64,000 nucleotides of DNA from the NCBI GenBank assembly GCA_964527595.1, contig CAZGPI010000002.1, forward strand, positions 44,783-108,782. The letters are read 5' to 3'. Below the pieces are notes generated by a model that had not been told where the DNA came from, ran no database searches, and was given only the letters and a program-made list of their open reading frames with translations. Positions 8,030 through 17,564 of the stretch are shown in pieces (position 1 is the first letter of the stretch; each line of letters opens with the position of its first letter). Source of the DNA: GWF2-38-10 sp964527595 (GTDB lineage: Bacteria; Babelota; Babeliae; Babelales; RVW-14). The position numbers were made by a program, and so were the translations under genes.

Positions 8030-8876
8030 TCTTTGTTTGCTTTACCACTTCTTGTGTGCCTCTGATAAGATTTTTTATTGTAACTGTTCCAGCTGCTTGT
8101 TCATCATCACCCAATAACAAAAGATATTGAGCATTCATTTTATGGGCATATTCCAAGCGTTCTTGAGCCGTTGTAAAATTGAGCACGACGTCAACGCATT
8201 TACCGTGATGGTGAAGCGTTGATGCAACGAGTAATGCTAGATTGTTCTGGGATTGACTTAGTGGGACAATAACGTGAATCGCGGGGGCTGGTGGCAGCGT
8301 TAGTTTTTGATCAAGACTCAATATGGTATCGACGTTAATTTGTGCTTGCGAGATAGTTTCGTTATTTGGTGAAGGAGTAATCTGGCTACCGTGAGCAAGC
8401 GCATTGGTTTTGTTGGTCGAGCGTACCGAGAATTCAAATTGTGTTTTGCTGGTGTTTTCTCCTGGTATATGGAGTGACGGGTCAACAATAAAACTTATCG
8501 AGAGAATTTGTAGCGTATTGGTTAATGCGTTCCATTCTTTTTGGCATGATGAACATAATTTTTTTGAAGCCTGATCTTTAAGGCAGCCTAGAAAATTTAT
8601 TTTTAACGTGTACATATCAAGCAACAGCGTTTCACTAAAAAAGGTATCAAGTATTTTGATGAGCCAAGCATCATCAAAAATGTTTTTTGGTTGTCGAATT
8701 GCTACATTTAAATCAATAGATTTATCGGTGATGATGGGGTTTATCGCAAATACCTTTTGGCTTTTTTGCGTGTATGTAATTGGTGCTATTTGTTCAAAAA
8801 AATTATACAAAGCGAAGTGTTTTCTTAATTTTTCTATAACCAGGTTAATGTTAAGAATTGATTGTTGTTCTTTCAT
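8007..8876 (-). CDS. degenerate histidyl-tRNA synthetase-like protein
   Basis: 289 residues. The C-terminal part (about 200-285) matches the HisRS anticodon-binding domain: HVIVPLSQSQNNLALLVAST, then LEYAHKMNAQYLLLLGDDE and VTIKNLIRGTQEVV. The N-terminal two thirds resemble a decayed class II catalytic core: LKINFLGC matches the Asn-x-Leu-Gly region, and IVDPSLHIPGENTSKTQFEF aligns with the position of the HisRS DxxxARGLDYYTGTVFE motif but has lost the Arg-Gly-Leu-Asp-Tyr-Tyr residues. Motif 2 arginines are not seen. A complete HisRS is encoded at 39947-41257, so this is a paralogue without obvious aminoacylation ability. HisZ-like or other regulatory roles are possible. It has an AAGGA site before ATG 8876. 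Confidence 0.75.
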   Translation of the reverse strand: MKEQQSILNINLVIEKLRKHFALYNFFEQIAPITYTQKSQKVFAINPIITDKSIDLNVAIRQPKNIFDDAWLIKILDTFFSETLLLDMYTLKINFLGCLKDQASKKLCSSCQKEWNALTNTLQILSISFIVDPSLHIPGENTSKTQFEFSVRSTNKTNALAHGSQITPSPNNETISQAQINVDTILSLDQKLTLPPAPAIHVIVPLSQSQNNLALLVASTLHHHGKCVDVVLNFTTAQERLEYAHKMNAQYLLLLGDDEQAAGTVTIKNLIRGTQEVVKQTKIIESLLF

Positions 8877-8988
8877 ATAACATCCTTACAAAAAAAGAGT
8901 GGTAAGCGTTTACATTTGGTGTAATTTAGTTTTTACTGTAAATCAGAGTAAAAGGAGATTCTGCAGGCTTGATAGTTGTTGGAGAGTA

Positions 8989-9975
8989 ATGAGCAAGACG
9001 GTATTAGTTACTGGTGGGGCTGGCTATATAGGATCGCATACCGCTTATCTTCTTCATAATTGTGGCTATCAAGTTATTATCCTAGATAATCTATTATACA
9101 ATCAACCATTTGCCTGTCCATGGGCAACCTTAATTAAGGGAGATTTTGCAGATTATGGCATATTGGATGCTCTATTTGCGAAATATCCTATAGACGTTGT
9201 TATGCATTTTGCTGCATTTATCGAGGTTGGACAATCGGTTATTCAACCTCAGCGTTTTTATGAAAACAATGTTATAAAAACCATTCACTTACTGAATAAA
9301 ATGCTTGAACATGGGGTGAGTAAAATTGTGTTTTCATCAAGCTGTGCGGTATATGGACCGCCTCATTATGTCCCGATAGATGAAAATCATCCTTTTGCTC
9401 CAATGAGTCCATATGGAAAAAATAAATTAATTATCGAATATGTATTACAAGATTATGCACAGGCATATGGGTTGCAATATGTTTCATTGCGCTATTTTAA
9501 TGCTGCCGGTGCATTAATTGATAAGAATCTTGGGGAGTGGCATAACCCAGAAAGCCATGTAATCCCCAATGTTATGCGGGCACTTTTACTTGATAAAGAA
9601 TTTTACATATTTGGTAACGATTATGAAACGGTTGATGGTTCATGTGTTCGTGATTATGTACATGTGCTTGATATTGCCCAAGCTCATGTACTTGGGGCTG
9701 AATATTTTCATGCGCATTCAGATTCTCAAATTTTCAATTTGGGGTCTGGTGTCGGTTATACCGTAAAGCAACTTATCAAGGCCGCTGAAAAAATTGGTGG
9801 CAAAAAAATCAAGATTACTATAGCCGATAGACGTCCGGGTGATGCCAAAATACTTGTGGCAGACAATGCAAAAATAAAAAAAACACTTGGATGGCAGGAT
9901 AAGTATTCAGATTTGAATACGATAATGCAGTCGGCTTATGAGTGGGAAAAAAGGAGATTAAGCGATGGAGCATGA
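8989..9975 (+). CDS. galE: UDP-glucose 4-epimerase
   Basis: 328 residues from ATG 8989, preceded closely by GGAGAG; an upstream in-frame start at 8899 would add a non-homologous leader. NAD-binding GGAGYIG is at 9-15, SSSCAVYG at 116-123 and the catalytic pair Tyr142/Lys146 in YGKNK. RYFNAAGA and VRDYVHVLD are standard GalE motifs. It interconverts UDP-glucose and UDP-galactose (or the N-acetyl forms) and so supplies donors for the glycan operon it leads. The stop codon overlaps the next gene by 11 bases, so the genes are co-transcribed and probably coupled. Confidence 0.95.
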   Translation: MSKTVLVTGGAGYIGSHTAYLLHNCGYQVIILDNLLYNQPFACPWATLIKGDFADYGILDALFAKYPIDVVMHFAAFIEVGQSVIQPQRFYENNVIKTIHLLNKMLEHGVSKIVFSSSCAVYGPPHYVPIDENHPFAPMSPYGKNKLIIEYVLQDYAQAYGLQYVSLRYFNAAGALIDKNLGEWHNPESHVIPNVMRALLLDKEFYIFGNDYETVDGSCVRDYVHVLDIAQAHVLGAEYFHAHSDSQIFNLGSGVGYTVKQLIKAAEKIGGKKIKITIADRRPGDAKILVADNAKIKKTLGWQDKYSDLNTIMQSAYEWEKRRLSDGA

Positions 9976-11365
9976 AGTAAAAATTGGTGAGATTATAGCA
10001 TCGAATAAAAAATTCTTGTTTATGCTTTTCATTTTAGCCTTTGTTATTCGAGCAGCTGTTTTTATAGGGTATTTAGGCAAAAATGAAAACTATTGGCAGG
10101 TTGATTCTCAGACGTATCATCTTGTTGCTCAGCAAGTTGCGCAAGGAAATGGACTTGTATCGGCCGACGGAAGCCCGCATTTTTATAGGCTTCCTGGGTA
10201 TCCTGTTTTTCTAGGTTTTTTTTATTACTTGTTTGGCGTTGATACGAAAAAGGTTTTATGGCCGCAAATTGTTGTTGCTTCGGCAATTCCTATTTTGGTT
10301 TTTTTGCTATCAATGATTTTATTCCCCGGGGCGCTTATTATTGCTAAATGTGCTTCTTTGTGGACCGTTTTTCACCTAGGGTTTATCTTATTCGCCGGTT
10401 TTTTTATGACTGAATCGCTCTTTATTTTTTTATTTTTACTGTTTTTGATTTTTTTCTTTTCTGGTAGGTATCTTTTTTGGGCTGGAACCTTTTTGGGGTT
10501 AGCCTCGCTCTTTCGGCCCGTTGGGCATTATCTCTTGGTTCTTGCTGGTATTATGCTCATTTTTTCACATGATTGGCTAAGGCATAAAATTATCAAATTT
10601 GCAACGTTGGCAGGAGCCTGGCTTATACCCGTTTCTTTTTGGTTGATAAGAAATTTTGTGTTAACGGGGTACCTTTTTTTTCATACCTTGCCAGGCGGCC
10701 ATTTTTTGTATCTATCGGCGGCTCGTGTTGCGATGCATACTCAAAATTGCTCTTATCAAGAAGCTCGGCAGCATTTGCATGATGAAGTGCATCAGAATTT
10801 GGCAAAAAAAGAAGCTGAGCTTGGGCGACCCTTGTTTGAGATTGAAAGCTGTAACGTGCATGAACAGTTGGCAATTAAGTACTTTAAGCAGAGCCCTTTA
10901 ATCGCCCTGAAAAATTGGTGTACTGATATGTTTCGGACGATGTTTTCGCTGCATTCGGCTGAGCTTTTATATTTAGACGCAGGGCATAAAACGATCGATT
11001 ATTTTAAAAAAGAACGTTCAGGCTGGAATATGTTTGAGCGTTATTTGTTTCCACAAACCGAGTCTTCGCTGTTAAGGGTTATTGTTTGGAGTGAAATATT
11101 TCTTTTTATTTTGATGTTAATCGGGTTCCTAGGATATATGATTAGAGCTCTCTTATGTGCTTTGCGAGGAAAGCGAGAGTCTTTAGTCAATTTGGGTAAA
11201 TGCCTACCATTCATAGCGCTTTTTATTGTCATAGCCCTTTCTGGTGGTTACGCGCGTATGAGGTTGCCCATTGAACCGTTGGCGATTATTTTATCCATGG
11301 CTGGATGGTTTGGTCTAAAAAAAAGCAGGAGGAGGTTAGTTGAACCAAAATCGTGCATGGACTAA
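9965..11365 (+). CDS. polytopic GT-C glycosyltransferase, ArnT/PMT-like, paralogue 1 of 3
   Basis: 466 residues, about 11 hydrophobic segments. The first extracytoplasmic loop has Asp47 in QVDSQTYH followed by YRLPGYP (74-80), the GT-39/GT-83 pattern in which the loop Asp is the catalytic base. FHTLPGGHFL near residue 240 and GYARMRLPIEP near the C-terminus are shared with the next two genes. Such enzymes take sugars from polyprenyl-phosphate donors on the periplasmic face and add them to lipid or protein acceptors. It starts at ATG 9965 with AGGAGA, overlapping galE by 11 bases and the next gene by 26. Confidence 0.85.
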   Translation: MEHEVKIGEIIASNKKFLFMLFILAFVIRAAVFIGYLGKNENYWQVDSQTYHLVAQQVAQGNGLVSADGSPHFYRLPGYPVFLGFFYYLFGVDTKKVLWPQIVVASAIPILVFLLSMILFPGALIIAKCASLWTVFHLGFILFAGFFMTESLFIFLFLLFLIFFFSGRYLFWAGTFLGLASLFRPVGHYLLVLAGIMLIFSHDWLRHKIIKFATLAGAWLIPVSFWLIRNFVLTGYLFFHTLPGGHFLYLSAARVAMHTQNCSYQEARQHLHDEVHQNLAKKEAELGRPLFEIESCNVHEQLAIKYFKQSPLIALKNWCTDMFRTMFSLHSAELLYLDAGHKTIDYFKKERSGWNMFERYLFPQTESSLLRVIVWSEIFLFILMLIGFLGYMIRALLCALRGKRESLVNLGKCLPFIALFIVIALSGGYARMRLPIEPLAIILSMAGWFGLKKSRRRLVEPKSCMD

Positions 11366-12707
11366 ATATCTAAGTATTATTCCCTTATTACTCGTTATTT
11401 TTAGTTGCGCTTTTTTAATAAGGTTTATTTTTTTTATAATATTTCTTATTAAAAACCCTTGCATGCTTGCTTTTGATTCAAAGCATTATCACGATATGGC
11501 CGTTCAATTGGTACATGGGTATGGTTTTATGTCGGTTAATGGGGTGCCTTTTTTTTATAGATTGCCCGGATATCCGCTTTTTTTGGCCGCTTGTTATAAG
11601 TTGTGTCACCTAAATGTTATAGCTACTTTAATGGTACAACTTTTTTTCGGGTCTTTGATTCCTGTTTTAATGTATGTTTTTTCTTTAATTATATTGCCAA
11701 CCCGGCGACTGGTTGCTTTTGGTGCGGCTTTTTTTGCTTGTTTGCACGTTGGATTTATTGTCTATTCTGGCCTTATATTATCAGATATGATGTTTTTGCT
11801 TCTTTGGATGTTTTTTTTAATATGTTTTTTTTATGCGTTAAAAAGCAAAAGGATTTTGATCTTTCTGTTTGCCGGGGTAGCTCTTGGTATCGCGTCATTA
11901 ATAAGGCCAATGGGTTTACCACTTTTTTTGGTGGTATTGCTTATTATTTTTCTTTCTAGGCGAGCCTTTTTGGTTAATCTTAAGAGTGGTCTTTTTTTAT
12001 TCTGTGGATGGATAAGTATTGTTGGGTGGTGGATTGTAAGAAATTTCTTGCTCACTGGATATTTATTTTTCCATACACTTTCAGGGCCTCATTTTTTAAA
12101 CCATTCTGCGGCCCGTATAATTATGATGAAAAATAATGTTTCTTATGAGCAAGCAAAGGGTACTGCATACCAACGATTTGATGAATTGATTGCAGAAAAA
12201 GAGTTGATTGAGAATCGTCAGCTTCTTGAAATTGAAAGGGTTATTGTCGCCGAGAAACTTACACTGAGTGTTATGCTTTCAAATCCAATGCTTGCGATAA
12301 AACATGCCATGGGAAATGTTTTTAAAACATGCTTTTCCTTATATTCTTCAGAGCTTTTATTTATCGATTCTGGTGGCCAGCTGCCTCCATATAGTTGCAA
12401 TAGAACGCTCAAGGATATGATAATGCGATTTTTAATGCCAAATATTAATGCTGGTTATCTGCGATATATTATTTGGGGAGAGATTGCGTTGTATTTGCTA
12501 ACGTTAATTGGTTTTTTTTGTTTTGTTATAAACTCATTTTGGTTTCGCCGTAAGTTATTTTTGGTATTAAGCAGTTTGTTGGTAATGATCTTTTTTGTGG
12601 GCATAACGTTTGCCTGTGGTTATGCCCGATTTCGCTTACCCATTGAGCCATTTTTGATCGTTTATGCATGTGCGTTTTTGGTTGATTTTTTTAAAATTAA
12701 GGTTTAG
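11340..12707 (+). CDS. polytopic GT-C glycosyltransferase, ArnT/PMT-like, paralogue 2 of 3
   Basis: 455 residues starting at TTG 11340, supported by an unusually strong AGGAGGAGG four bases upstream. No ATG or GTG lies nearby in frame, and the start sits inside the end of the preceding gene. Asp46 (LAFDSKHY) and YRLPGYP (73-79) occupy the same positions as in paralogue 1. FHTLSGPHFL and GYARFRLPIEP are again conserved. Many Phe/Leu/Ile-rich helices make it an inner-membrane protein. Gene order and motif spacing indicate tandem duplication followed by strong divergence, so each copy probably uses a different donor or acceptor. Confidence 0.85.
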   Translation: MNQNRAWTKYLSIIPLLLVIFSCAFLIRFIFFIIFLIKNPCMLAFDSKHYHDMAVQLVHGYGFMSVNGVPFFYRLPGYPLFLAACYKLCHLNVIATLMVQLFFGSLIPVLMYVFSLIILPTRRLVAFGAAFFACLHVGFIVYSGLILSDMMFLLLWMFFLICFFYALKSKRILIFLFAGVALGIASLIRPMGLPLFLVVLLIIFLSRRAFLVNLKSGLFLFCGWISIVGWWIVRNFLLTGYLFFHTLSGPHFLNHSAARIIMMKNNVSYEQAKGTAYQRFDELIAEKELIENRQLLEIERVIVAEKLTLSVMLSNPMLAIKHAMGNVFKTCFSLYSSELLFIDSGGQLPPYSCNRTLKDMIMRFLMPNINAGYLRYIIWGEIALYLLTLIGFFCFVINSFWFRRKLFLVLSSLLVMIFFVGITFACGYARFRLPIEPFLIVYACAFLVDFFKIKV

Positions 12708-12721
12708 TCGTAGGCGTTTTG

Positions 12722-14107
12722 ATGTTGTTAAGGATTGCTAGTCAAAATAAATTATTTTTAAGTCTTTTATTTCTTTTTTCTTTTTCGCTAAATTTGGCGT
12801 ATCTATTTTTTTTCACAACCAAAACGTCGCATTTTGTTTGTCAAGATTCAAGCCAGTATGATAGCCTTGCCAAACAGATTTACGATAACAATGGAATTGT
12901 TGATGCTAATGGTCAGCCAGCGATTTCCCGGGTTCCCGGGTACTCTTTTTTTCTCGCGGGCTGCTATAAGATTTTTGGATATAATCATGAACGTGCGATG
13001 ATACTACAAAGTTTTTTGGCTTCTATGATTCCAGTTTTAACCTTTTTGTTGAGCTTGATCTTATTTCCTAACGTATTGTTATTGGCAAAAATTAGTGCTT
13101 ATTTTATGGCAATGAGTAATGGCTTAATGCTTTATGCATCAATGGTTATGTCAGAAGTTGTCTTTACTGTTTTTTTTCTATTATTTTTATTGTTTTTTAT
13201 TTTAAGATTGCGCTTATTTTGTTCCGGTGGATTTAAGGAGAATGCATCAGGAAAAATCTTTTTCCTTGCTGGGTTGTTTTTAGGAATTGCGTCATTAATT
13301 CGGCCGGTTGGACATTTTTTGATTATAGCCGCGTTGTTTTTGCTTCTTCTTTCATCTTTTGATTTAGCAAAAAAACTGAAGTATATGGTTTTATTGCTGG
13401 TTGCCTGGGGCTTATTTGTTTTACCGTGGCTTCTAAGGAGTTATTTGCTGACTGGGTCGATTCTTTTCCATACAATGCCCGGCAATCATTTTTTAGATTT
13501 TCTTGCGCTTGAATCAATAAGCTATGCGCGCCAATGGACGTTTGGGGAAACAAAAGTTTTTTTAGAAAAAGAGGTTGCCAAAGAATATGCCGTGACTAAG
13601 ATTCCAATTAATGAAAAAAACTCCGCAGCACGCGATATGTATATTAAGTTAGCTGTAGCTAAGAAATATATTTTGATGTACCCAATGCAAACGATAGAGC
13701 GATGTTTTGCTAATATCTTAAAAACAATTTTTGGTTTAAATGTTAGTTTCGTTTTACATAAGCTTGTAAAATTTCCTAGCTATGGTGGGAAAACCAGCTT
13801 TATCGAAAAAATAGTTTTTTTCCTTTTTCCTTGCACGAATGATAAGTTTATTTGGTGCATTGTTTACTTTGAATTGCTTTGGTTGATAGTTCTGTTGTTG
13901 GGCTTCGGTGGTTTTTTGGTACAAAGTTTTTTCAATACAATCTATTTATGTAATTGTTTGAAGATTTTGCCGTTTATCGCTGTTATGTTGTTTTTATCGT
14001 TAGGCTCTGGGTTTGCTCGCCTAAGGGTGCCGATTGAGCCGCTTATGATTATTTTTTCAATGCATTTTTGGCTTAATTTTTTGAGTGCTGGTAGATTAAA
14101 ACATTAA
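12722..14107 (+). CDS. polytopic GT-C glycosyltransferase, ArnT/PMT-like, paralogue 3 of 3
   Basis: 461 residues from ATG 12722 (a TTG directly before it is also in frame; the ribosome-binding site is weak). Asp42 (VCQDSSQY) and SRVPGYS (69-75) correspond to the loop motif of the two preceding paralogues. FHTMPGNHFL and GFARLRVPIEP confirm the relationship. It has about 11 membrane helices. The final Arg-x-Pro-x-Glu-Pro motif in all three is probably part of the lipid-phosphate binding region (inference). Confidence 0.84.
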   Translation: MLLRIASQNKLFLSLLFLFSFSLNLAYLFFFTTKTSHFVCQDSSQYDSLAKQIYDNNGIVDANGQPAISRVPGYSFFLAGCYKIFGYNHERAMILQSFLASMIPVLTFLLSLILFPNVLLLAKISAYFMAMSNGLMLYASMVMSEVVFTVFFLLFLLFFILRLRLFCSGGFKENASGKIFFLAGLFLGIASLIRPVGHFLIIAALFLLLLSSFDLAKKLKYMVLLLVAWGLFVLPWLLRSYLLTGSILFHTMPGNHFLDFLALESISYARQWTFGETKVFLEKEVAKEYAVTKIPINEKNSAARDMYIKLAVAKKYILMYPMQTIERCFANILKTIFGLNVSFVLHKLVKFPSYGGKTSFIEKIVFFLFPCTNDKFIWCIVYFELLWLIVLLLGFGGFLVQSFFNTIYLCNCLKILPFIAVMLFLSLGSGFARLRVPIEPLMIIFSMHFWLNFLSAGRLKH

Positions 14108-14125
14108 ACTAGTTTTGAGGTTGAG

Positions 14126-15568
14126 ATGACTATGAAAAGTAGAAAACAAGCGTTTATAATTGGTGCTGGCCCAGCGGGTCTTACAGCAGGTTATGAGCTT
14201 GCCAAGAATTTTGGCTGGGGTGTGGCTGTTATCGATAAGGATTCGATGGTTGGCGGTCTTTCAAAATCAACCGAATATAAAGGTTGTCGTTTTGACATTG
14301 GGCCACATCATTTTATTACCGAGCACAAGCACATTGAGCTATGGTGGAAATCAATTATGGGCGAAGATTTTATACCCCTAAAGCGCTTTACGCGCATCTA
14401 TTATAAAAAAAGATTTTTTCATTATCCGCTTCAACCACTTAATGCCGTTACAAATTTAACATTATTAGAATGTATTCAATGCGTTGGTAGTTACGTTAAA
14501 GCTTGTTTGTTTCCCAAGCGTAAGGTTGTATCAATTCAAGACTTTTTTGTTAATCGGTTTGGTTATCGGCTCTTCTCAATGTTTTTCAAAAATTATACCG
14601 AAAAGCTATGGGGAATCCCATGCGATAAAATTTCTGCCGATTGGGCGGCGCAACGCATAAGAAACTTTTCCTTATTTAAGGCGATATTTTTTGCATTTTT
14701 TGGTCGATGGTTCAAAAAGCATGCTCCGCGTACTATTCAAGATAAATTTTATTATCCTTTATATGGGGCCGGGACTTTATGGGAAAGAGTTGGTTTCCAC
14801 ATAAAATCTTGTGATAACTGTTCTATCGAGTTATCTGAGAAGGTTGTTAGTCTTGAACACGATAGCAAAAAAATTAGTGCTGTATTAACTCAGCAGGTTT
14901 GTGATGGAGAGGCCGTTGGCGGTTCTCAAAAACTGAATCGTTATGAAGCTGATTATTTTTTCTCAACCATGACCCTTTGCCAATTGGTTCATGCTCTTGA
15001 CCCATTACCACCAACCATAGTGTTAAGTGCTGCAAAGACGTTAAGATGCCGCGGTCTTATTGTTATAAATTTAATAGTGAAAAAAAATAATATTTGTCCT
15101 GACCATTGGTTATATATTCACGAGCAAAAAGTGCAACATATTCGGATGGGCAATATGAATAACTTCTCGCTTAAGATGGTTGATAATCCCGAGCATTCGG
15201 CGCTGAGTTTTGAATATTTTATGTTTACGAGCGATCCATTGTGGAAAATGACTGACCTCGAATTAGTTGCTTTATGTAAGCGTGAATTAGGGATACTTGG
15301 ATTAGCTCGAGAAGAGGACGTTCTTGACGGCATGGTTATGAGAACCGATGATGCGTACCCAATTTATGAAGAGAATTATAAAGAGCAATTACATATTGTT
15401 CGTTCGTACCTTGATCGATTTGAAAATTTAGAGTTGATTGGACGTAATGGGACGCATAGTTACAATAACATGGATGCTGCAATGTTATCGGCGATGAATG
15501 CCGTTGCGAGGGTTATCAATAAAGAAGCTTTGAATAATAACCAAAAAACTCAGACCTTGGCTCTTTGA
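14126..15568 (+). CDS. FAD-dependent oxidoreductase, protoporphyrinogen oxidase/UDP-galactopyranose mutase-like
   Basis: 480 residues. It opens with a dinucleotide-binding GAGPAGLTAGYEL (13-25), then VGGLSKS and FDIGPHHFI, as in amine-oxidase-type flavoproteins that recur in polysaccharide gene clusters. YTEKLWGIPC and YPLYGAGTLWE are typical of this cluster-associated subfamily. Many relatives are annotated as protoporphyrinogen oxidases, but the context argues for a sugar- or lipid-linked substrate. UDP-galactopyranose mutase activity would fit with galE, although the sequence is only a distant match. Starts are possible at ATG 14126 or 14132; the first lies five bases from GAGG. Confidence 0.82.
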   Translation: MTMKSRKQAFIIGAGPAGLTAGYELAKNFGWGVAVIDKDSMVGGLSKSTEYKGCRFDIGPHHFITEHKHIELWWKSIMGEDFIPLKRFTRIYYKKRFFHYPLQPLNAVTNLTLLECIQCVGSYVKACLFPKRKVVSIQDFFVNRFGYRLFSMFFKNYTEKLWGIPCDKISADWAAQRIRNFSLFKAIFFAFFGRWFKKHAPRTIQDKFYYPLYGAGTLWERVGFHIKSCDNCSIELSEKVVSLEHDSKKISAVLTQQVCDGEAVGGSQKLNRYEADYFFSTMTLCQLVHALDPLPPTIVLSAAKTLRCRGLIVINLIVKKNNICPDHWLYIHEQKVQHIRMGNMNNFSLKMVDNPEHSALSFEYFMFTSDPLWKMTDLELVALCKRELGILGLAREEDVLDGMVMRTDDAYPIYEENYKEQLHIVRSYLDRFENLELIGRNGTHSYNNMDAAMLSAMNAVARVINKEALNNNQKTQTLAL

Positions 15569-15587
15569 TGCACTGAAAGGTGATCAT

Positions 15588-17543
15588 ATGTGTGGAATTG
15601 CTGGTTTTATTAATATTACGCAACAGGGATTTATAGCTGACGAATCTTTGCTGAATAGAATGCAAGAAACAATTGCTCATCGAGGCCCAGATGCCTCTCG
15701 AGTATGGAAATCGGATGAACATCAACTTGGGCTTGCGTTTAGGCGGTTAAGTATTATTGATCTTTCTGATGCTGGCATGCAGCCAATGTTTGATAGTGAG
15801 CGTTCGGTTGTGGTGTGTTTTAATGGTGAAATTTATAATCATGCCGATGTTCGCCGGGAATTAGAGGCTTTAGGACACCAATATCATTCAACGTGTGATA
15901 CCGAAACGATTATTTATGCCTATAAACAATGGGGAATCGCAGGGATCGAAAAACTTGAGGGGATGTTTGCAATTGCGCTCTATGATTTTAATAAGCGTCA
16001 ACTTTATCTAATTCGTGATCGCATTGGGGTCAAGCCTTTATATTTTTCAATTCAGGGTGGAGTTCTCGCTTTTGCGTCAGAAATTAAGGCGTTGTGGGAA
16101 TTGCCATGGATGAAAAAAGAGTATTCAACGCAGGCAATGTATCATTATTTAACGTTTATGGTTACCCCTGCCCCATTTACTATCTATCAAGGTGTTTATA
16201 AATTGCCGGCCGGTTTTTATGCAATGCTTGATGAGCATAAACAACTGATATTTAAGGAATGGTATACATCGATAAAAACTATTACCGATGTCCAAAAAAA
16301 AGAATTTGCGCGAGAAGATTTTTGTATAGAAAATATTCGTAGCATGCTGATAGCATCAACAAAAAAACGGATGGTTGCAGATGTCCCGGTTGGTGCATTT
16401 TTATCCGGTGGTGTTGACTCAAGCCTCAATGTTGCATTAATGGCCGCTTGTGTGGGTAAAGTAAAAACTTTTAATGTTTCATTTATAGATGGGCCAGAAA
16501 ACAATGAATCTGCTTGGGCTCGGCTCATTGCGAAAAAGTTTGATACCGATCATCATGAAATTTCAATTTCTGAAAAAGAGGCTTTTTTATTCTACGAGCA
16601 GATGGTACATCATTTGGATGAACCGTTGGCCGATTGTGTCTGTATTCCATTTTATTTTGTTTCAAAGCTTGCGCGTGATTTGGGCATCAAAGTGGTACAG
16701 GTTGGCGAAGGTGCGGATGAACTGTTTTTTGGCTATCCAATGTATGCGCAATATAAGCGTGTACATGACGCTGGGTATGCTAAATCACAAAAAATTTTGC
16801 CGGCGTTTGTTAAAAAGGCAATGTACGCAGCATCAACGCCATTTTTGAAAAATCACAGCGAAAAGCTCAATGTTTTTGATAATTGGGCTCATGATAAACA
16901 TCTATTTTGGGGTGGGGCACTTGCCTTTAATGAACGGCAAAAACACCATTTATTTACCGATGTTTTTCACCAGGCTTCGCCTGAACGTGATCCTATTGTT
17001 GATCAAATTATGGGTGGGTTGCGTCACGATTATGATACAAATGTTTTTGTTGATTATCATTTAGCAAAGCTTAAAGAGCAAGATCCGCAGGCTGATTTTT
17101 GCAAGCAGATGTTATATTTAGAACTAAGGCAACGGCTACCTGAGTTGTTATTGATGCGTGCAGACAAAATGTCCATGGCGGCAAGTGTTGAGGCTCGTGA
17201 GCCATTTCTTGACCATCATTTAGTTGAATTTATGATGCATGTGCCAGCGGAACTTCGCGTTAAAAATGGGACAACTAAATATCTATTAAAAAAGGTTTGT
17301 GAAGGTATTTTACCCGATTCGGTTATTTATCGCAAAAAGGTTGGCTTTGCTGCCCCGACGGTTAGATGGTTTAAGGAAGGGCAGTATTTTCCTGCTTATT
17401 TTAAAAAAATGTATACGCAGGCTCAGAAGCGCATTGATATTCCTATTATTTCAGCGGCGTTGGTCAAAAAAAATATGCATTCCAATCAATCAGGGCTTGC
17501 AGTACAAAAGTGGGTGTTGCAAAATATATGGGCACTTAAGTAA
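15588..17543 (+). CDS. asnB: glutamine-hydrolysing asparagine synthetase family protein
   Basis: 651 residues. Cys2 is the N-terminal nucleophile (MCGIAGF) of the class II glutaminase domain, with HRGPD and CFNGEIYN downstream. The synthetase half has the PP-loop SGGVDSS (273-279) and GEGADELF. Both active sites look complete, so it can in principle make asparagine from aspartate. Its position inside a glycan operon, between a flavoprotein and manC, is like that of many AsnB homologues in O-antigen and exopolysaccharide clusters, which amidate uronic acids or similar groups. Which substrate applies cannot be decided here. AAGGTGAT precedes ATG 15588. Confidence 0.93.
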   Translation: MCGIAGFINITQQGFIADESLLNRMQETIAHRGPDASRVWKSDEHQLGLAFRRLSIIDLSDAGMQPMFDSERSVVVCFNGEIYNHADVRRELEALGHQYHSTCDTETIIYAYKQWGIAGIEKLEGMFAIALYDFNKRQLYLIRDRIGVKPLYFSIQGGVLAFASEIKALWELPWMKKEYSTQAMYHYLTFMVTPAPFTIYQGVYKLPAGFYAMLDEHKQLIFKEWYTSIKTITDVQKKEFAREDFCIENIRSMLIASTKKRMVADVPVGAFLSGGVDSSLNVALMAACVGKVKTFNVSFIDGPENNESAWARLIAKKFDTDHHEISISEKEAFLFYEQMVHHLDEPLADCVCIPFYFVSKLARDLGIKVVQVGEGADELFFGYPMYAQYKRVHDAGYAKSQKILPAFVKKAMYAASTPFLKNHSEKLNVFDNWAHDKHLFWGGALAFNERQKHHLFTDVFHQASPERDPIVDQIMGGLRHDYDTNVFVDYHLAKLKEQDPQADFCKQMLYLELRQRLPELLLMRADKMSMAASVEAREPFLDHHLVEFMMHVPAELRVKNGTTKYLLKKVCEGILPDSVIYRKKVGFAAPTVRWFKEGQYFPAYFKKMYTQAQKRIDIPIISAALVKKNMHSNQSGLAVQKWVLQNIWALK

Positions 17544-17564
17544 TTGTAAAAAAGGTTGTGAGTA

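Noticed and set aside
8007..8876. HisZ (ATP phosphoribosyltransferase regulatory subunit)
   Set aside because: HisZ normally lacks the anticodon-binding domain, which is the best-preserved part here, and no histidine biosynthesis genes are nearby.
8899..8988. N-terminal extension of galE
   Set aside because: The added 30 residues lack similarity to GalE, and the family start MSKTVLVTGGAGYIG is preceded by GGAGAG.
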